A DNA stretch of 64,000 nt, taken from NCBI RefSeq assembly GCF_000296815.2, contig NZ_CAIT01000006.1, positions 254,777 to 318,776 of the forward strand, read 5' to 3'. Under the pieces are notes generated by a model. It made no database searches and was not told the DNA's origin. It saw nothing but the letters and a program-made list of their open reading frames with translations. The position numbers were made by a program, and so were the translations under genes. This document shows positions 35,204-44,081 of this stretch, piece by piece. The stretch comes from Fibrisoma limi BUZ 3. Its GTDB lineage: Bacteria > Bacteroidota > Bacteroidia > Cytophagales > Spirosomataceae. Positions within the stretch are counted from its first letter, which is position 1. Each line of letters opens with the position of its first letter.

Positions 35204-35539
35204 TTAGGAAAAGAAAGGGGTGGGTAAGGCCTCCCAAAACCCCAGCCGCAGTTGACGCATCTCCCGCAACACTTGCTGACCAGCCGCCGTCAGGGTGAAT
35301 AACCGTTTGCGCCGTCCGCCCCGGGCTAAGGTAGCTCCGCCTAATTCCGAGGCCACGAGGCCTTTCTCTTCTAACCGATACAAGACCACATGTACCCCTG
35401 TCACAGAAGTGGTTCGTTGGGTGCGTTGCTGGAGTTCGTCGGCAATCGTGACGCCATAGGCCCCGGTGGATTGTTGTTCCAGAAGGGCCACGGCGAGTAA
35501 GACCAACTCTTCAAATTCCCCCAAGTAGGTTCGACTCAT
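35204..35539 (-). CDS. PadR-family transcriptional regulator
   Basis: 111 residues with a winged helix. The N-terminus MSRTYLGEFEELVLLAVALL is typical, followed by YGVTIADELQQRT, SVTGVHVVLYRLEEKGLV and a wing (RRKRLFTLTAAGQQVLREM). PadR proteins of this group are encoded next to prefix-domain permeases and presumably repress them. The stop and the permease start are 3 bp apart, indicating translational coupling. The spacer upstream (233 bp) would carry its promoter; no dyad was identified. Confidence 0.92.
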   Translation of the reverse strand: MSRTYLGEFEELVLLAVALLEQQSTGAYGVTIADELQQRTQRTTSVTGVHVVLYRLEEKGLVASELGGATLARGGRRKRLFTLTAAGQQVLREMRQLRLGFWEALPTPFFS

Positions 35540-35772
35540 ACCAAATGGGCTAAAAAAGGTGTATTTCTTTAATACTTGTTGAACAAATAAAGTGCCAGTT
35601 GTGTAACCGGCTAGTTCTCAGTTCTATTGCTTGGGCGATGTTGAGTGCATGTCCGAATTCGTACAAACCGTTGTCCGGAAATAGACCAGCATGGACCGAT
35701 GATATGACCTCCGATTTGCACATGGGAACATTCTCCTAAAACGCTCCCAAGTGATGCATCACATGAGGTTTG

Positions 35773-37227
35773 CTACGTCTCACCAGGAAGCGTTGAGTGA
35801 GATGATCTTTTAGCGGCTTTGGCGTGATCCGTCTGTTTTTGATAAAATAACCAGTCCAGCAAGCCGGGGGTCTTGATGACTTCCTCCCAAATACCATGAG
35901 CAGCGTCGGGGTATTCCGTATAACGTGGCCGTCCCCCTGCTTTCTTGATGGCATTAATCATTTTGCGTGAACCACTGACGGGAACGTTTTTGTCTTTTGC
36001 CCCGTGAAACGCCCAAACCGAAACAGCAGTCATATTTTTGGCCTGATCTGGATTTCCTTCGCCACAGACGGGAATAGCAGCCGCAAATAACTCGGGGTGT
36101 AGTCCAATCATGTGCCAGGAACCATAGCCACCACGCGATACACCGGTTACGTAACGCCGATGAGGGTCGATCGAATAAGTCTTATCCAGATCGATAATCG
36201 CTTCAATGGCCAGTTGTGTCACGGACGGTGTATTGGGAACACCGCCCCAACCCGTATGGGGTGGACACCGGGGTACAAAAACAAAGGCCGGATATTTCCT
36301 TCTGTTTTCATCGGTAGCTAACCATTTGGCCATTGGACAGGCATCGATCTGTCGAGTATTATCTGACCAACAGGAATAGGGCAGGCCAACCACCAGGGGA
36401 TATTTTTTTCGGGGATCGTAGTGGATGGGTTTCAGGAGCCGGTAGTACAGGGTGTCTCCTCGGCTACTGATGTAACTACCCTCGTCAAAGGGTTTTGCCA
36501 GTGTACTTGCTCTTAACGATACGTGAGTCTGGTCGTAGTTTTCACCCACTAATCGGAAACTTAACACCAGCGAACAGAGGCTCAGAAGAACCAGGAGTCC
36601 CTTTGCCAGGAGTAATCGATTAACTGAAACCGCAATTTCTTTGTCGGGATCAGCATTTTGATACTCATCAGCAAAATTGAAAAGAAGCAGGACCGGTACT
36701 ATCCGATCAGCAAAGGAGAGCCACCGACGAACGGCGTCTAAAGTGGCATTAAGCGGATACGGTGGCGTGTTGATAAACCAGGCCAAGGTTGCCAGTTGAG
36801 CAAGATACAGCGTGAACAGGACAAAACCGGTACGCTTTAACCAGGGCCTGGTTGCTGCTTTGGAAACAAAGAGACTGGTGGCATAAACCAGGTTAATAAC
36901 AATCCCAATACATACGACCGCATCCGGATGCTTCCCCAAAACTGGATATAGCCTTGCCAGAAATAGATAAAGGAGGGCGCCAAAAGTAGCAAGCGAAACT
37001 ACTAATCCAGACCAGAAAGCAGCTTGAAACTGTTTGTGGTGATAATAGAGCAGGAGGAGTATCGATGTAAGTAAGGAGATAACGTTTACCACCAGAAACC
37101 AGCCTGGAAAAGACGGCAGCATATACACATCAATGCCAAGCTGAAAATGAAGCCAGTTTTGAAATAAGCCAACCGCCAGGGTGAGCCCCAGGCTAACGCA
37201 AACACGTTGGTAGAAGCTTTTGGTCAT
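35773..37227 (-). CDS. Membrane-anchored esterase/PHB-depolymerase-like hydrolase
   Basis: 484 residues in two parts. The N-terminal half (about 1-228) has six to seven hydrophobic helices, for example FLVVNVISLLTSILLLL and LLVLLSLCSLVLSF, and no known family was recognised for it. The C-terminal half (about 250-470) is an alpha/beta hydrolase of the phospholipase/carboxylesterase or PHB-depolymerase type. Its catalytic residues appear to be Ser364 in GVSRGG, Asp412 in HGAKD and His444 in DAAHG. The hydrolase would lie outside or inside the membrane depending on topology. The gene stands alone, with a 108-bp gap to the LytTR gene. Confidence 0.82.
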   Translation of the reverse strand: MTKSFYQRVCVSLGLTLAVGLFQNWLHFQLGIDVYMLPSFPGWFLVVNVISLLTSILLLLYYHHKQFQAAFWSGLVVSLATFGALLYLFLARLYPVLGKHPDAVVCIGIVINLVYATSLFVSKAATRPWLKRTGFVLFTLYLAQLATLAWFINTPPYPLNATLDAVRRWLSFADRIVPVLLLFNFADEYQNADPDKEIAVSVNRLLLAKGLLVLLSLCSLVLSFRLVGENYDQTHVSLRASTLAKPFDEGSYISSRGDTLYYRLLKPIHYDPRKKYPLVVGLPYSCWSDNTRQIDACPMAKWLATDENRRKYPAFVFVPRCPPHTGWGGVPNTPSVTQLAIEAIIDLDKTYSIDPHRRYVTGVSRGGYGSWHMIGLHPELFAAAIPVCGEGNPDQAKNMTAVSVWAFHGAKDKNVPVSGSRKMINAIKKAGGRPRYTEYPDAAHGIWEEVIKTPGLLDWLFYQKQTDHAKAAKRSSHSTLPGET

Positions 37228-37335
37228 GGTGCCAATGAGTAGCGTATCAGCCGAGAGGATAGTAAAATCAAAAGAGCTGAATCCGTAGACTTTACTGTGG
37301 CAACTGACTTCGTTTCTTGGCCGTAAACCCGTTCA

Positions 37336-38100
37336 TTACCGGTTTTCCAGCCAGTGCAGAAAACTGGTTGATTTTTCCCGGCTGACGAACACAGTCTCGG
37401 GTTTAACGCCCCGTAGTTTCACGGCCAGCTTCCGGGTGTAGTAGGGTTCGACTTCTTTCACCGCGTCGAAAGCGATGATGTATTGTCGGTTGGCCCGGTA
37501 GAACTGGCGCGGGTCGAGTTGTTCCTCAATGACGTCGAGCGTCTGGGTGAGGGGAAGTTTGCGCCCGTCGAAGGTGATGATGAACGAGAGACCATCTTCA
37601 ATGATAAAATAAGCGATGTCGCGGGTCGGGACGGGAAACAGCTTGCCTTTGAAGGAGACCAGAAAACTGCTTTTTCCGCCCGGTTGAGGGCGGTTGTGCT
37701 GTCCAAACCAGCTCAGCAGTTTCTGGGGCCAGTCGCCGAGTTGCTCGCGCAGGAACGTCAGTTTGTCCAGGCTCAGTTTGAGATCGGCTTCCTCCAGGGG
37801 TTTCAGCAGGTAGTCGATGCTGTTGACCTTGAACGCCTGGAGCGCGTATTCATCGTAGGCTGTGCAGAATATGACCGGGCTACGTACCTCCACTTCCCGT
37901 AGTATCTCAAAACTAACGCCATCGGCCAGTTGAATATCCATGAAGATCAGGTCCGGGGCCGGATGCTGGCGAAGCCACTCTACCGATGTTTCGACACTGT
38001 CGAGCAAGGCGAGAATGTGAATGTTGGCATTCAGTTTCTGAAGCATAGCCGCCAGGTCGCGGGCGGCATTGGGTTCGTCTTCAATGATGAGCGTTTTCAT
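37336..38100 (-). CDS. LytTR-family response regulator
   Basis: 254 residues from the ATG at 38100; upstream open codons lie in the kinase gene. The receiver domain has the acidic pair Glu7/Asp8, phospho-acceptor Asp55 in FMDIQ, Thr80 and Lys100 in LLKP. The C-terminal LytTR DNA-binding domain (about 150-254) contains RDIAYFIIEDG and QFYRANRQYIIAF. The start overlaps the upstream kinase by 20 bp, so the pair is translationally coupled. Its target genes are not evident from the sequence. Confidence 0.94.
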   Translation of the reverse strand: MKTLIIEDEPNAARDLAAMLQKLNANIHILALLDSVETSVEWLRQHPAPDLIFMDIQLADGVSFEILREVEVRSPVIFCTAYDEYALQAFKVNSIDYLLKPLEEADLKLSLDKLTFLREQLGDWPQKLLSWFGQHNRPQPGGKSSFLVSFKGKLFPVPTRDIAYFIIEDGLSFIITFDGRKLPLTQTLDVIEEQLDPRQFYRANRQYIIAFDAVKEVEPYYTRKLAVKLRGVKPETVFVSREKSTSFLHWLENR

Positions 38101-39139
38101 AGGGTGGTTCGCAATCAAGCAGGGGTAATAGCACCTGAAACGACTTGTCGGTTTGGTTAACGTCAATCCCTTGCCCACACAGGTAAATGTAGCGGTTATT
38201 AAGGCTATGCAGGCCATACTCATTCGAGGGTTCGGGCGTTCGTTTGGGTTGCAGGTTATTTTCTACCCGTAAGTGCCGATCATCGACCTGTTCGATCTGA
38301 ATACGTAACGGACGGGCGGCCGAGACCACATTGTGTTTTACGGCGTTTTCGACCAGCAACTGCAACGTAGCGGGTGGGATGCGGGTGGTCAAAATAGCCT
38401 CCGGCACCGCGACCTGGACGAGCAGGCCGTCGCCGAAGCGGATTTCGAGCAGATACAGGTACGCTTTCAGAAACTGAAGCTCTTCGTCCAGCGTCACCCA
38501 GGGCTGCTGTTGCAGCCGGAGCAGGTATCGAAACACGTTGGATAGCTGGATGATGTAAGGCAGGGCTTCCGGTTTATTGGTTTTGACCAGCGTTTTCAGC
38601 GTGTTTAACGTATTGAAAAAGAAGTGCGGGTTGATCTGCTGCCGAATGGCCTCCAACTGCGCATTCAGGTTCTCCCGTTTCAGCCGCTCGTTTTCCAGTT
38701 GTATCCGCTGCTTTTCGCCCAATAGCTGCATGGTGTACTGAACCAGGAGAATGGCCGTAATGAGCGTGAACGACCGCAGCGGTTGAATCTGAAACAGATA
38801 GGGGGCAATATCCTGCCCTGGATTACGCCTGTCCGGTAGCCGGATGGGGAGAATCCATTGATTCGACCATTGGTAGAACATGTACGACACGCCCGACATC
38901 ACCACAAAGCCAATCAGGTATACCAGGATTACTTTCTGCCACAGGCGCAAACGCTTCCCCAGCCTGTCGGCCAGCCACCAGAGGAACAGACTAAAGATGA
39001 AATTGTAGGCAAAGGCGTAGCCGACGTACAGCCATTCCGTTGAGGTAAAAAACACGAGCCGTTGAAAACTGCTGAATAGCCCAGCGATCAGAGCCACCGC
39101 CAGCGGAATGGGCAATCGATTCAGATGGATAGTTTTCAC
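38081..39139 (-). CDS. LytS-like sensor histidine kinase
   Basis: 352 residues. Four transmembrane helices (about 12-31, 37-58, 69-90, 122-140) precede a coiled-coil stretch (LENERLKRENLNAQLEAI) and the HisK domain. The phospho-acceptor is His172 in QINPHFFFNTLNTL, followed by the ATP-binding LQLLVENAVKHNV and a late GLHSLNNR. There is no extracellular sensor domain, so it probably senses membrane state or a co-regulator. Partner of the LytTR regulator, which overlaps it by 20 bp. Confidence 0.94.
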   Translation of the reverse strand: MKTIHLNRLPIPLAVALIAGLFSSFQRLVFFTSTEWLYVGYAFAYNFIFSLFLWWLADRLGKRLRLWQKVILVYLIGFVVMSGVSYMFYQWSNQWILPIRLPDRRNPGQDIAPYLFQIQPLRSFTLITAILLVQYTMQLLGEKQRIQLENERLKRENLNAQLEAIRQQINPHFFFNTLNTLKTLVKTNKPEALPYIIQLSNVFRYLLRLQQQPWVTLDEELQFLKAYLYLLEIRFGDGLLVQVAVPEAILTTRIPPATLQLLVENAVKHNVVSAARPLRIQIEQVDDRHLRVENNLQPKRTPEPSNEYGLHSLNNRYIYLCGQGIDVNQTDKSFQVLLPLLDCEPPYENAHH

Positions 39140-39446
39140 GGGTTGTCAGAGTAACGGGAGGCCCGACCGGTTGAAAAATAGGAGAAAGATATTGACGATT
39201 TCTACAGAAAGTACCCCAGCCGGACAAACCAGCCCCCGAACCGGACAAGTTAGCCGGCGAATCACCCCAGATGTTTTGTGTAGCCAATTTCAACGTAATA
39301 GCTGCTGGTATTGCCTTGAACGAAACCAGGTTAGCCCGGTCGCTGAACGGCTAAGCATCCCTTTTGTCCGCTTCGGTTAAGTCCGGCTGTTACCGGTTGT
39401 GCAGCCTCTGCATCTTTGGCCCATCAAAACCAACAACAAAAACGAC

Positions 39447-39878
39447 ATGACGAAAATAGGGATGTTAACGGTGCTTTTTTTATGCGGCTGGAGCCTGTGG
39501 GGCTGGGCAACCGGTGAAGGGGATCAGATCATCGGCCAGTGGTACAGCGAAGACCGAAATCAGAAATACGAGATTTTTCAATCAGGTACTACGTATTCGG
39601 CGAGGCTGATCTGGATGGCTGAACCCAACCACCCGGATGGAAGCCCCAAACTGGACGAGAACAACCCCGACCCGGCCAAACGTCGGCAACCGCTGGTCGG
39701 GATGACGGTTTTCTGGGGCCTAACGTACCGAAATGGAAGCTGGGTGAACGGGAAAACGTACAGCCCCAAACAGGGCCGAACGGCAGACTGCTCCCTACGG
39801 CTCCGGTCAAACAACGAACTGGAACTGACCGGCTCGGTGGGCTTCGTCAAACGGTCTCGAATCTGGAAACGGGCATGA
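39447..39878 (+). CDS. DUF2147-type secreted protein
   Basis: 143 residues from the ATG at 39447. A signal peptide (GMLTVLFLCGWSLWGWATG) precedes the DUF2147 core: IIGQWYSEDRNQKYEIFQ and LIWMAEPNHPDG, then PLVGMTVFWGLTYRNGSW and a TADCSLRLRSNNELELTGSVGF end. The family is a small beta-barrel, found in the envelope, of unknown function. A CATCTTTG box at 39411-39418 is one base off the Bacteroidota -7 consensus TAnnTTTG. It may be co-transcribed with the barrel-type gene 64 bp downstream. Confidence 0.82.
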   Translation: MTKIGMLTVLFLCGWSLWGWATGEGDQIIGQWYSEDRNQKYEIFQSGTTYSARLIWMAEPNHPDGSPKLDENNPDPAKRRQPLVGMTVFWGLTYRNGSWVNGKTYSPKQGRTADCSLRLRSNNELELTGSVGFVKRSRIWKRA

Positions 39879-39942
39879 ACAGCAACCGACGGCTGCACAG
39901 TAACCAGCTACTGGAGAGGTCCGCCGGACAACTTGTTGAACC

Positions 39943-40725
39943 ATGAAAGCAATCCTTCCGCTGCTTACCCTTGCCCTGCTGACTACGTCGCTTCAGGCGC
40001 AAGGAATTATTCGGGTAGAAACCACCCCGGCCTGGCATCGATCTGGACCTGTTTGGGAGGTGTACCTGGGTAGCCAATTGCCTCTTCAGAACGTAGCGGG
40101 TCTGTCGGTACGGATTCGGCCACGCTGGTCGGTGTTTGGTCAGGTGGGGTTTTCGTCGGCCTGGTACACAAGCCTGTTGCTTCGACAACTGGAAAAACGT
40201 CGGCCGGATCAGGCGCAGTCATACCAGTACCTCCGCGCCAACCTGCAATCGGTATCCGGGCTGGGTTTCGGTGGGCGGTGGCACCCCGGCAACTGGCGGC
40301 TGAGCGTCTGGCTGCAAACGCTGAACTACAGGGTTGACGGCACAGCATCCGAGCTGGTCAATAATCTGGCTCCGGACGAAGCCGAACGCATTAACGAACG
40401 GGTAGAGGACTACCGTACCCGGTTTCCGGTCGTGGGCGATTTCTACGACGAAACCCAACTACAGCCAACGGCCAGTCTGAGCCAACTTGGGTTGAGTTTT
40501 GGGCGAGCCTTCCCTGTGCCGCGTGTAAACCGGCTGAGTCTGGCGCTGGATGTAGGGCTGCTGGCGACGGTGGGTGTCAATAGCCGCGTCCGGTCGGAAG
40601 GCAGTGGGCTGATCGGGCGGTTCATCGCCAATCAGATAACGCCCACCGTAACCGAGCGGCTTCGCAGGCGCTTCGATGGGCTGCTGGTCCCTACCGTATC
40701 GCTCACGCTTTCGTATCGTTTTTGA
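39943..40725 (+). CDS. Hypothetical outer-membrane beta-barrel-like protein
   Basis: 260 residues with a signal peptide (LPLLTLALLTTSLQAQ). The rest alternates amphipathic strands (WEVYLGSQLP, LSVRIRPRWSVFGQVGF, NWRLSVWLQTLNYRV) and ends in the aromatic-terminated strand VSLTLSYRF, the usual sign of an outer-membrane barrel. No family was recognised. It is convergent with the molybdenum hydroxylase gene, and both stop codons lie inside one hairpin. Confidence 0.7.
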   Translation: MKAILPLLTLALLTTSLQAQGIIRVETTPAWHRSGPVWEVYLGSQLPLQNVAGLSVRIRPRWSVFGQVGFSSAWYTSLLLRQLEKRRPDQAQSYQYLRANLQSVSGLGFGGRWHPGNWRLSVWLQTLNYRVDGTASELVNNLAPDEAERINERVEDYRTRFPVVGDFYDETQLQPTASLSQLGLSFGRAFPVPRVNRLSLALDVGLLATVGVNSRVRSEGSGLIGRFIANQITPTVTERLRRRFDGLLVPTVSLTLSYRF

Positions 40726-40758
40726 TAAGGTTGTAGACCCAACGAGCCGTTATCAAAA
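40720..40758. terminator. Shared bidirectional hairpin over two convergent stop codons
   Basis: ttttgataa (40720-40728) pairs exactly with ttatcaaaa (40750-40758) around a 21-nt loop. The plus-strand stop (40723-40725) lies in the left arm and the minus-strand stop of the molybdenum hydroxylase gene (40753-40755) in the right arm. The A/T runs at both outer ends fit a compact terminator working in both directions. Confidence 0.6.
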
Positions 40759-42948
40759 CAGATCAGTACCCATGGGAATCTGCCGGATGCGCTGGCCGGT
40801 GAGGGCAAATATTGCGTTTAGTAAGGCCGGAGCGAGTGCCGGTACGCCCGGCTCGCCGGTTCCCGTCGGCGGTTCCTGGCTGTCCACTAAGTGAACGTCA
40901 ATCGGAGGGGATTCGGACATCCGGATCATTTTGTAATCGTGGAAATTGCTTTGCTGAACCCGGCCCTCAATTAGCGTTATGCCGCCATACAGCACCGCCT
41001 GCAACCCCCAGATAATGCTGCCTTCTACCTGCCCTCTGACCAGGGATGGATTGATAACCCGGCCGCAGTCCATGGCGGCCGTTACCTTTTTAACGCGCAG
41101 CTTACCGTTTTCCAGTGCGACCTCTACCACCTGAGCGCAGTAGTTCGTGACGGCGATTCCCAGCCCTTTTCTCGAACCCCAGCCCGCTTTTTGAGCCACC
41201 AGCTCCAGAATCTGCCGGGTTTTTCTACGCTCATCTTCGGCTCGCTTTAGCCAGTTGTCCGGATTGTCTATCCCAACAGGAACAAGAAGCGGTTTGCTCA
41301 GCAGGTCGAGCCGGTAGGCCAGCGGATCTTTGCCGAGCGCATGGGCCAGTTCATCCACAAAACACTCGCGGGCGAATGTTTCCCGGTGCGAGTCCACACT
41401 ACGCCACGAACCGGTCTGTAAGGGTGATTCCAGCAACACAGCTTGCATCCGACTGGCGGGTACACCATAGCGGTAAGGGTTCCACGACCAGCCCGCGAAG
41501 AAATCAAACGTATAGCGTTTCAGGTCCCAGACCAGCAGGTTCCCCTGCGCGTCTACGCCAGCCCGGTGGTGGTCGCGTTCGTAGGCATGGTAATAGTCAT
41601 GCTGAATTTCGTCTTCCCGCGTCCAGGTCACCTTCACGGGTTTCCCGATCTGGCTGGAAATGATAACCGCTTCCAGGGCAAAATCAGCTTCCCACCGTCG
41701 ACCAAACGCTCCGCCCGATGGCAGGATGTGGACGGTTACTTGATCAACGGGTAAGTTCAGAAACGTAGCGGCTTCTTCGGCCACCCGCCGACCGTACTGA
41801 TGACCCACCCATACCTCACACTGGCTGTTTTTAACATGAGCTACGGCGTTCAGGGGTTCCATGATGGCGTGTGCCTGGAACTGCGTATCATACTGAGCTT
41901 CGATTATCCGGTTGGCTTGCGCTACCGTTTGGTCTACCGACCCGTAGCGAAACAGCTCTTCACCCGATTCCTGTTCAGCCGCCCTAAGCTGCTCGGCAAG
42001 GGTCTGACTGGATACGTTCCCGAATGGGCCGCTATCCCAATCGAGAATTAGGGCATTTCGCCCCTGCATGGCCGCCCAGGTCGACGTAGCGACTACGGCG
42101 ATGCCGGCCGCAATGGTGTAGGGATACGTCGTCGGGTTGTTGTCGTCTGGACTTAGTTTAACCGCTTTCCGAATGGGCTTGATTTCCACGACATCAATGA
42201 CCCCCGGTACGTTTCGGGCGGCCGAATCATCGTAGTGCCTGAGGTGGCCCCGAAAGAATGGACACCGGGTGATAACGGCATGAACCATACCGGGCACTCC
42301 CTGATCAATGCCGTAGCGCATTTGCCCCAGCACGACGTTTCGGTTTCGGATATTTCCCAGTGGTTTGCCAATGTAGCGATATTCGGCGGGGTCTTTCAAG
42401 CGAGCTTCGGCCGGTGCCGGTTTTTGAGCGGCCTGCTCGATCAACGCGCCAAATGATACGCGCTGACCGGTGGGGCGGTGAATAACGAAACTGTTCTCGG
42501 CCTGGCAACTCGTTGGCTCGACCTGCCATCGCTCAGCCGCTACGCTGATGAACAGTTCCCGAACGCGGGCGGCTGCCTCCCGTAGTGGTTGCCAGCAAGC
42601 CCGCATGGAATTGCTGCCGCCGGTCACTCCCTGCACGACGTTCCCGAAACGAGGATCATAATCGGCCTGCCGGATAATCATCCGGTCTAAATCAGCGCCC
42701 AGTTCATCAGCAAAGATCATGGACAAGCCCGTGCTGATGCCCTGGCCCATTTCCTGCTTCGGCAGGTTGAAGATGATCGTATTGTCGCGGCCAATCTCCA
42801 CGAATACGTCTGGTGAAAACGAACCGTCTGGTTCGTTAACTACACTGGCAGAAGCGGTGGATGGGAGGCAGATTGACAAACCGAACCAACCCCCGGCCAG
42901 ACCGCTCAACCTGATAAACTCCCGGCGAGGTATTGCCTTGTCGCTCAT
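40753..42948 (-). CDS. Molybdopterin-binding large subunit, isoquinoline 1-oxidoreductase (IorB) type
   Basis: 731 residues of the xanthine dehydrogenase/aldehyde oxidase large-subunit superfamily. The N-terminal RREFIRLSGLAGG with a hydrophobic stretch is a Tat signal, so it is exported folded with its cofactor. Conserved molybdopterin-site parts include VEIGRDNTIIF, GQGISTGLSMIFADEL, SGGAFGRRWEADFALEA and GSIIWGLQAVLYGG, and the protein ends near GTGEPGVPALAPALLNA. The usual partner with two [2Fe-2S] clusters (IorA) is not encoded on either side. It may act with an unlinked partner or a different electron acceptor. Substrate unknown; an aldehyde or N-heterocycle is typical. Confidence 0.9.
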   Translation of the reverse strand: MSDKAIPRREFIRLSGLAGGWFGLSICLPSTASASVVNEPDGSFSPDVFVEIGRDNTIIFNLPKQEMGQGISTGLSMIFADELGADLDRMIIRQADYDPRFGNVVQGVTGGSNSMRACWQPLREAAARVRELFISVAAERWQVEPTSCQAENSFVIHRPTGQRVSFGALIEQAAQKPAPAEARLKDPAEYRYIGKPLGNIRNRNVVLGQMRYGIDQGVPGMVHAVITRCPFFRGHLRHYDDSAARNVPGVIDVVEIKPIRKAVKLSPDDNNPTTYPYTIAAGIAVVATSTWAAMQGRNALILDWDSGPFGNVSSQTLAEQLRAAEQESGEELFRYGSVDQTVAQANRIIEAQYDTQFQAHAIMEPLNAVAHVKNSQCEVWVGHQYGRRVAEEAATFLNLPVDQVTVHILPSGGAFGRRWEADFALEAVIISSQIGKPVKVTWTREDEIQHDYYHAYERDHHRAGVDAQGNLLVWDLKRYTFDFFAGWSWNPYRYGVPASRMQAVLLESPLQTGSWRSVDSHRETFARECFVDELAHALGKDPLAYRLDLLSKPLLVPVGIDNPDNWLKRAEDERRKTRQILELVAQKAGWGSRKGLGIAVTNYCAQVVEVALENGKLRVKKVTAAMDCGRVINPSLVRGQVEGSIIWGLQAVLYGGITLIEGRVQQSNFHDYKMIRMSESPPIDVHLVDSQEPPTGTGEPGVPALAPALLNAIFALTGQRIRQIPMGTDLF

Positions 42949-43027
42949 GGTACGAATACCTGTTTAAGTTTTCAGCGCTTTATTAATGCTGTCGAGAAAC
43001 TCGCAGTCCCGAACAAAAGTGGAATAG

Positions 43028-43900
43028 TCAATTGACCGGAACCCAAACCTCAAACTGCTGTAGGTTAGTCGGCTCAACCAGGATCAATGAATTGTGATCC
43101 CGCAGCCGAAACAATCCCTGTTGAACCGATTCCTGGATTAAGGAATACGTCAACAAACTACCGGCAGGTAATTCGCCGTTGAAGCGAGCCATGAGGTAGT
43201 TGCCCGCTTCAAATCGACGCTGGAAGAAACCTGACTGGGATAAATACGTAGCGGTGCGATCATCCTTGACGAGAAAACCGGCCCGTATCATGGCATTTTG
43301 GGAATGAGTGGCGCAGCCAATCGCCGACGTACTCAACACAATTGGCTGCTGCATGACCGTCTGGAGTTCAAACACCCGCTGAAGCCGTCGGTTGAAACTG
43401 GCACTGCGATCGGTGGCCATCGTGCCCAGGTATTGAAAAAAATAATTCATCGGCGGGAGTGGGCGCATGGCATACTGCCCATCCAGCATCCGTTGCTTCC
43501 AGTGCCCACGATACGTTGCCAGTGCGCCGTCCTGGTGGACGAAGCTATCCGTAACAACCAGGTTGGACTGCGTTCGAACCGTTGAGGGAGCATAATTAAA
43601 ATGCTGCGAAAATGCCCGGCTAAACGAATGTTTTGAGCCAAAGCCCGTTAACTCGCCAATGTCACCGACGCTATACGCCGAGTGTTTTAAATAGCCGAAT
43701 GCCTGCTCTAAGCGTAGGCGTTTAATGAGTTCGCCCAGCGGCTGGCCGGTGGTTTCGCCGAACAGGTGATGCAGGTAAAAATACGAAACCCCAAGTTCGT
43801 CGCTAATCGTCCGAATCGTAAAAGGCTGATCCAGATGTGCTTCAACGTAGTGAATTACCTGATAGGTCAGGTTGAGGTGTGCAGAAGGTTGGAATAACAT
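43028..43900 (-). CDS. AraC-family regulator with N-terminal HTH and C-terminal effector domain
   Basis: 290 residues from the ATG at 43900. Unlike most AraC proteins, the DNA-binding region is at the N-terminus (about 10-100: YVEAHLDQPFTIRTISDELGV, LKHSAYSVGDIGELTGFGS, FSRAFSQHFNYAPST). The rest (about 135-290) resembles the GyrI-like ligand-binding fold seen in Rob/SoxS-type relatives. It is divergent from the TonB-dependent receptor at 44082 (182-bp spacer) and is the most likely regulator of that receptor/DUF4249 pair; this is inference from position. Confidence 0.85.
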   Translation of the reverse strand: MLFQPSAHLNLTYQVIHYVEAHLDQPFTIRTISDELGVSYFYLHHLFGETTGQPLGELIKRLRLEQAFGYLKHSAYSVGDIGELTGFGSKHSFSRAFSQHFNYAPSTVRTQSNLVVTDSFVHQDGALATYRGHWKQRMLDGQYAMRPLPPMNYFFQYLGTMATDRSASFNRRLQRVFELQTVMQQPIVLSTSAIGCATHSQNAMIRAGFLVKDDRTATYLSQSGFFQRRFEAGNYLMARFNGELPAGSLLTYSLIQESVQQGLFRLRDHNSLILVEPTNLQQFEVWVPVN

Positions 43901-44081
43901 AAAAGCAAAAATTGACAACTACGCCCCTGATGAAGTCTGCCATTTTTGTGTCGGCAGCAGAACTGGATGTGAAGATAAGTTCTAGACGCTAAAGCCAGTT
44001 TTGATTTACATCGGCGGAAAAATGAGTTGATAAACAGCTTGTTACATCCGGCCTGATCCTCTATGTATATTCCTTTACGAC

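Noticed and set aside
35751-35762. 12-bp palindrome gtgatgcatcac near the end of the esterase gene
   Set aside because: Short, without flanking pairing or T run; could be chance.
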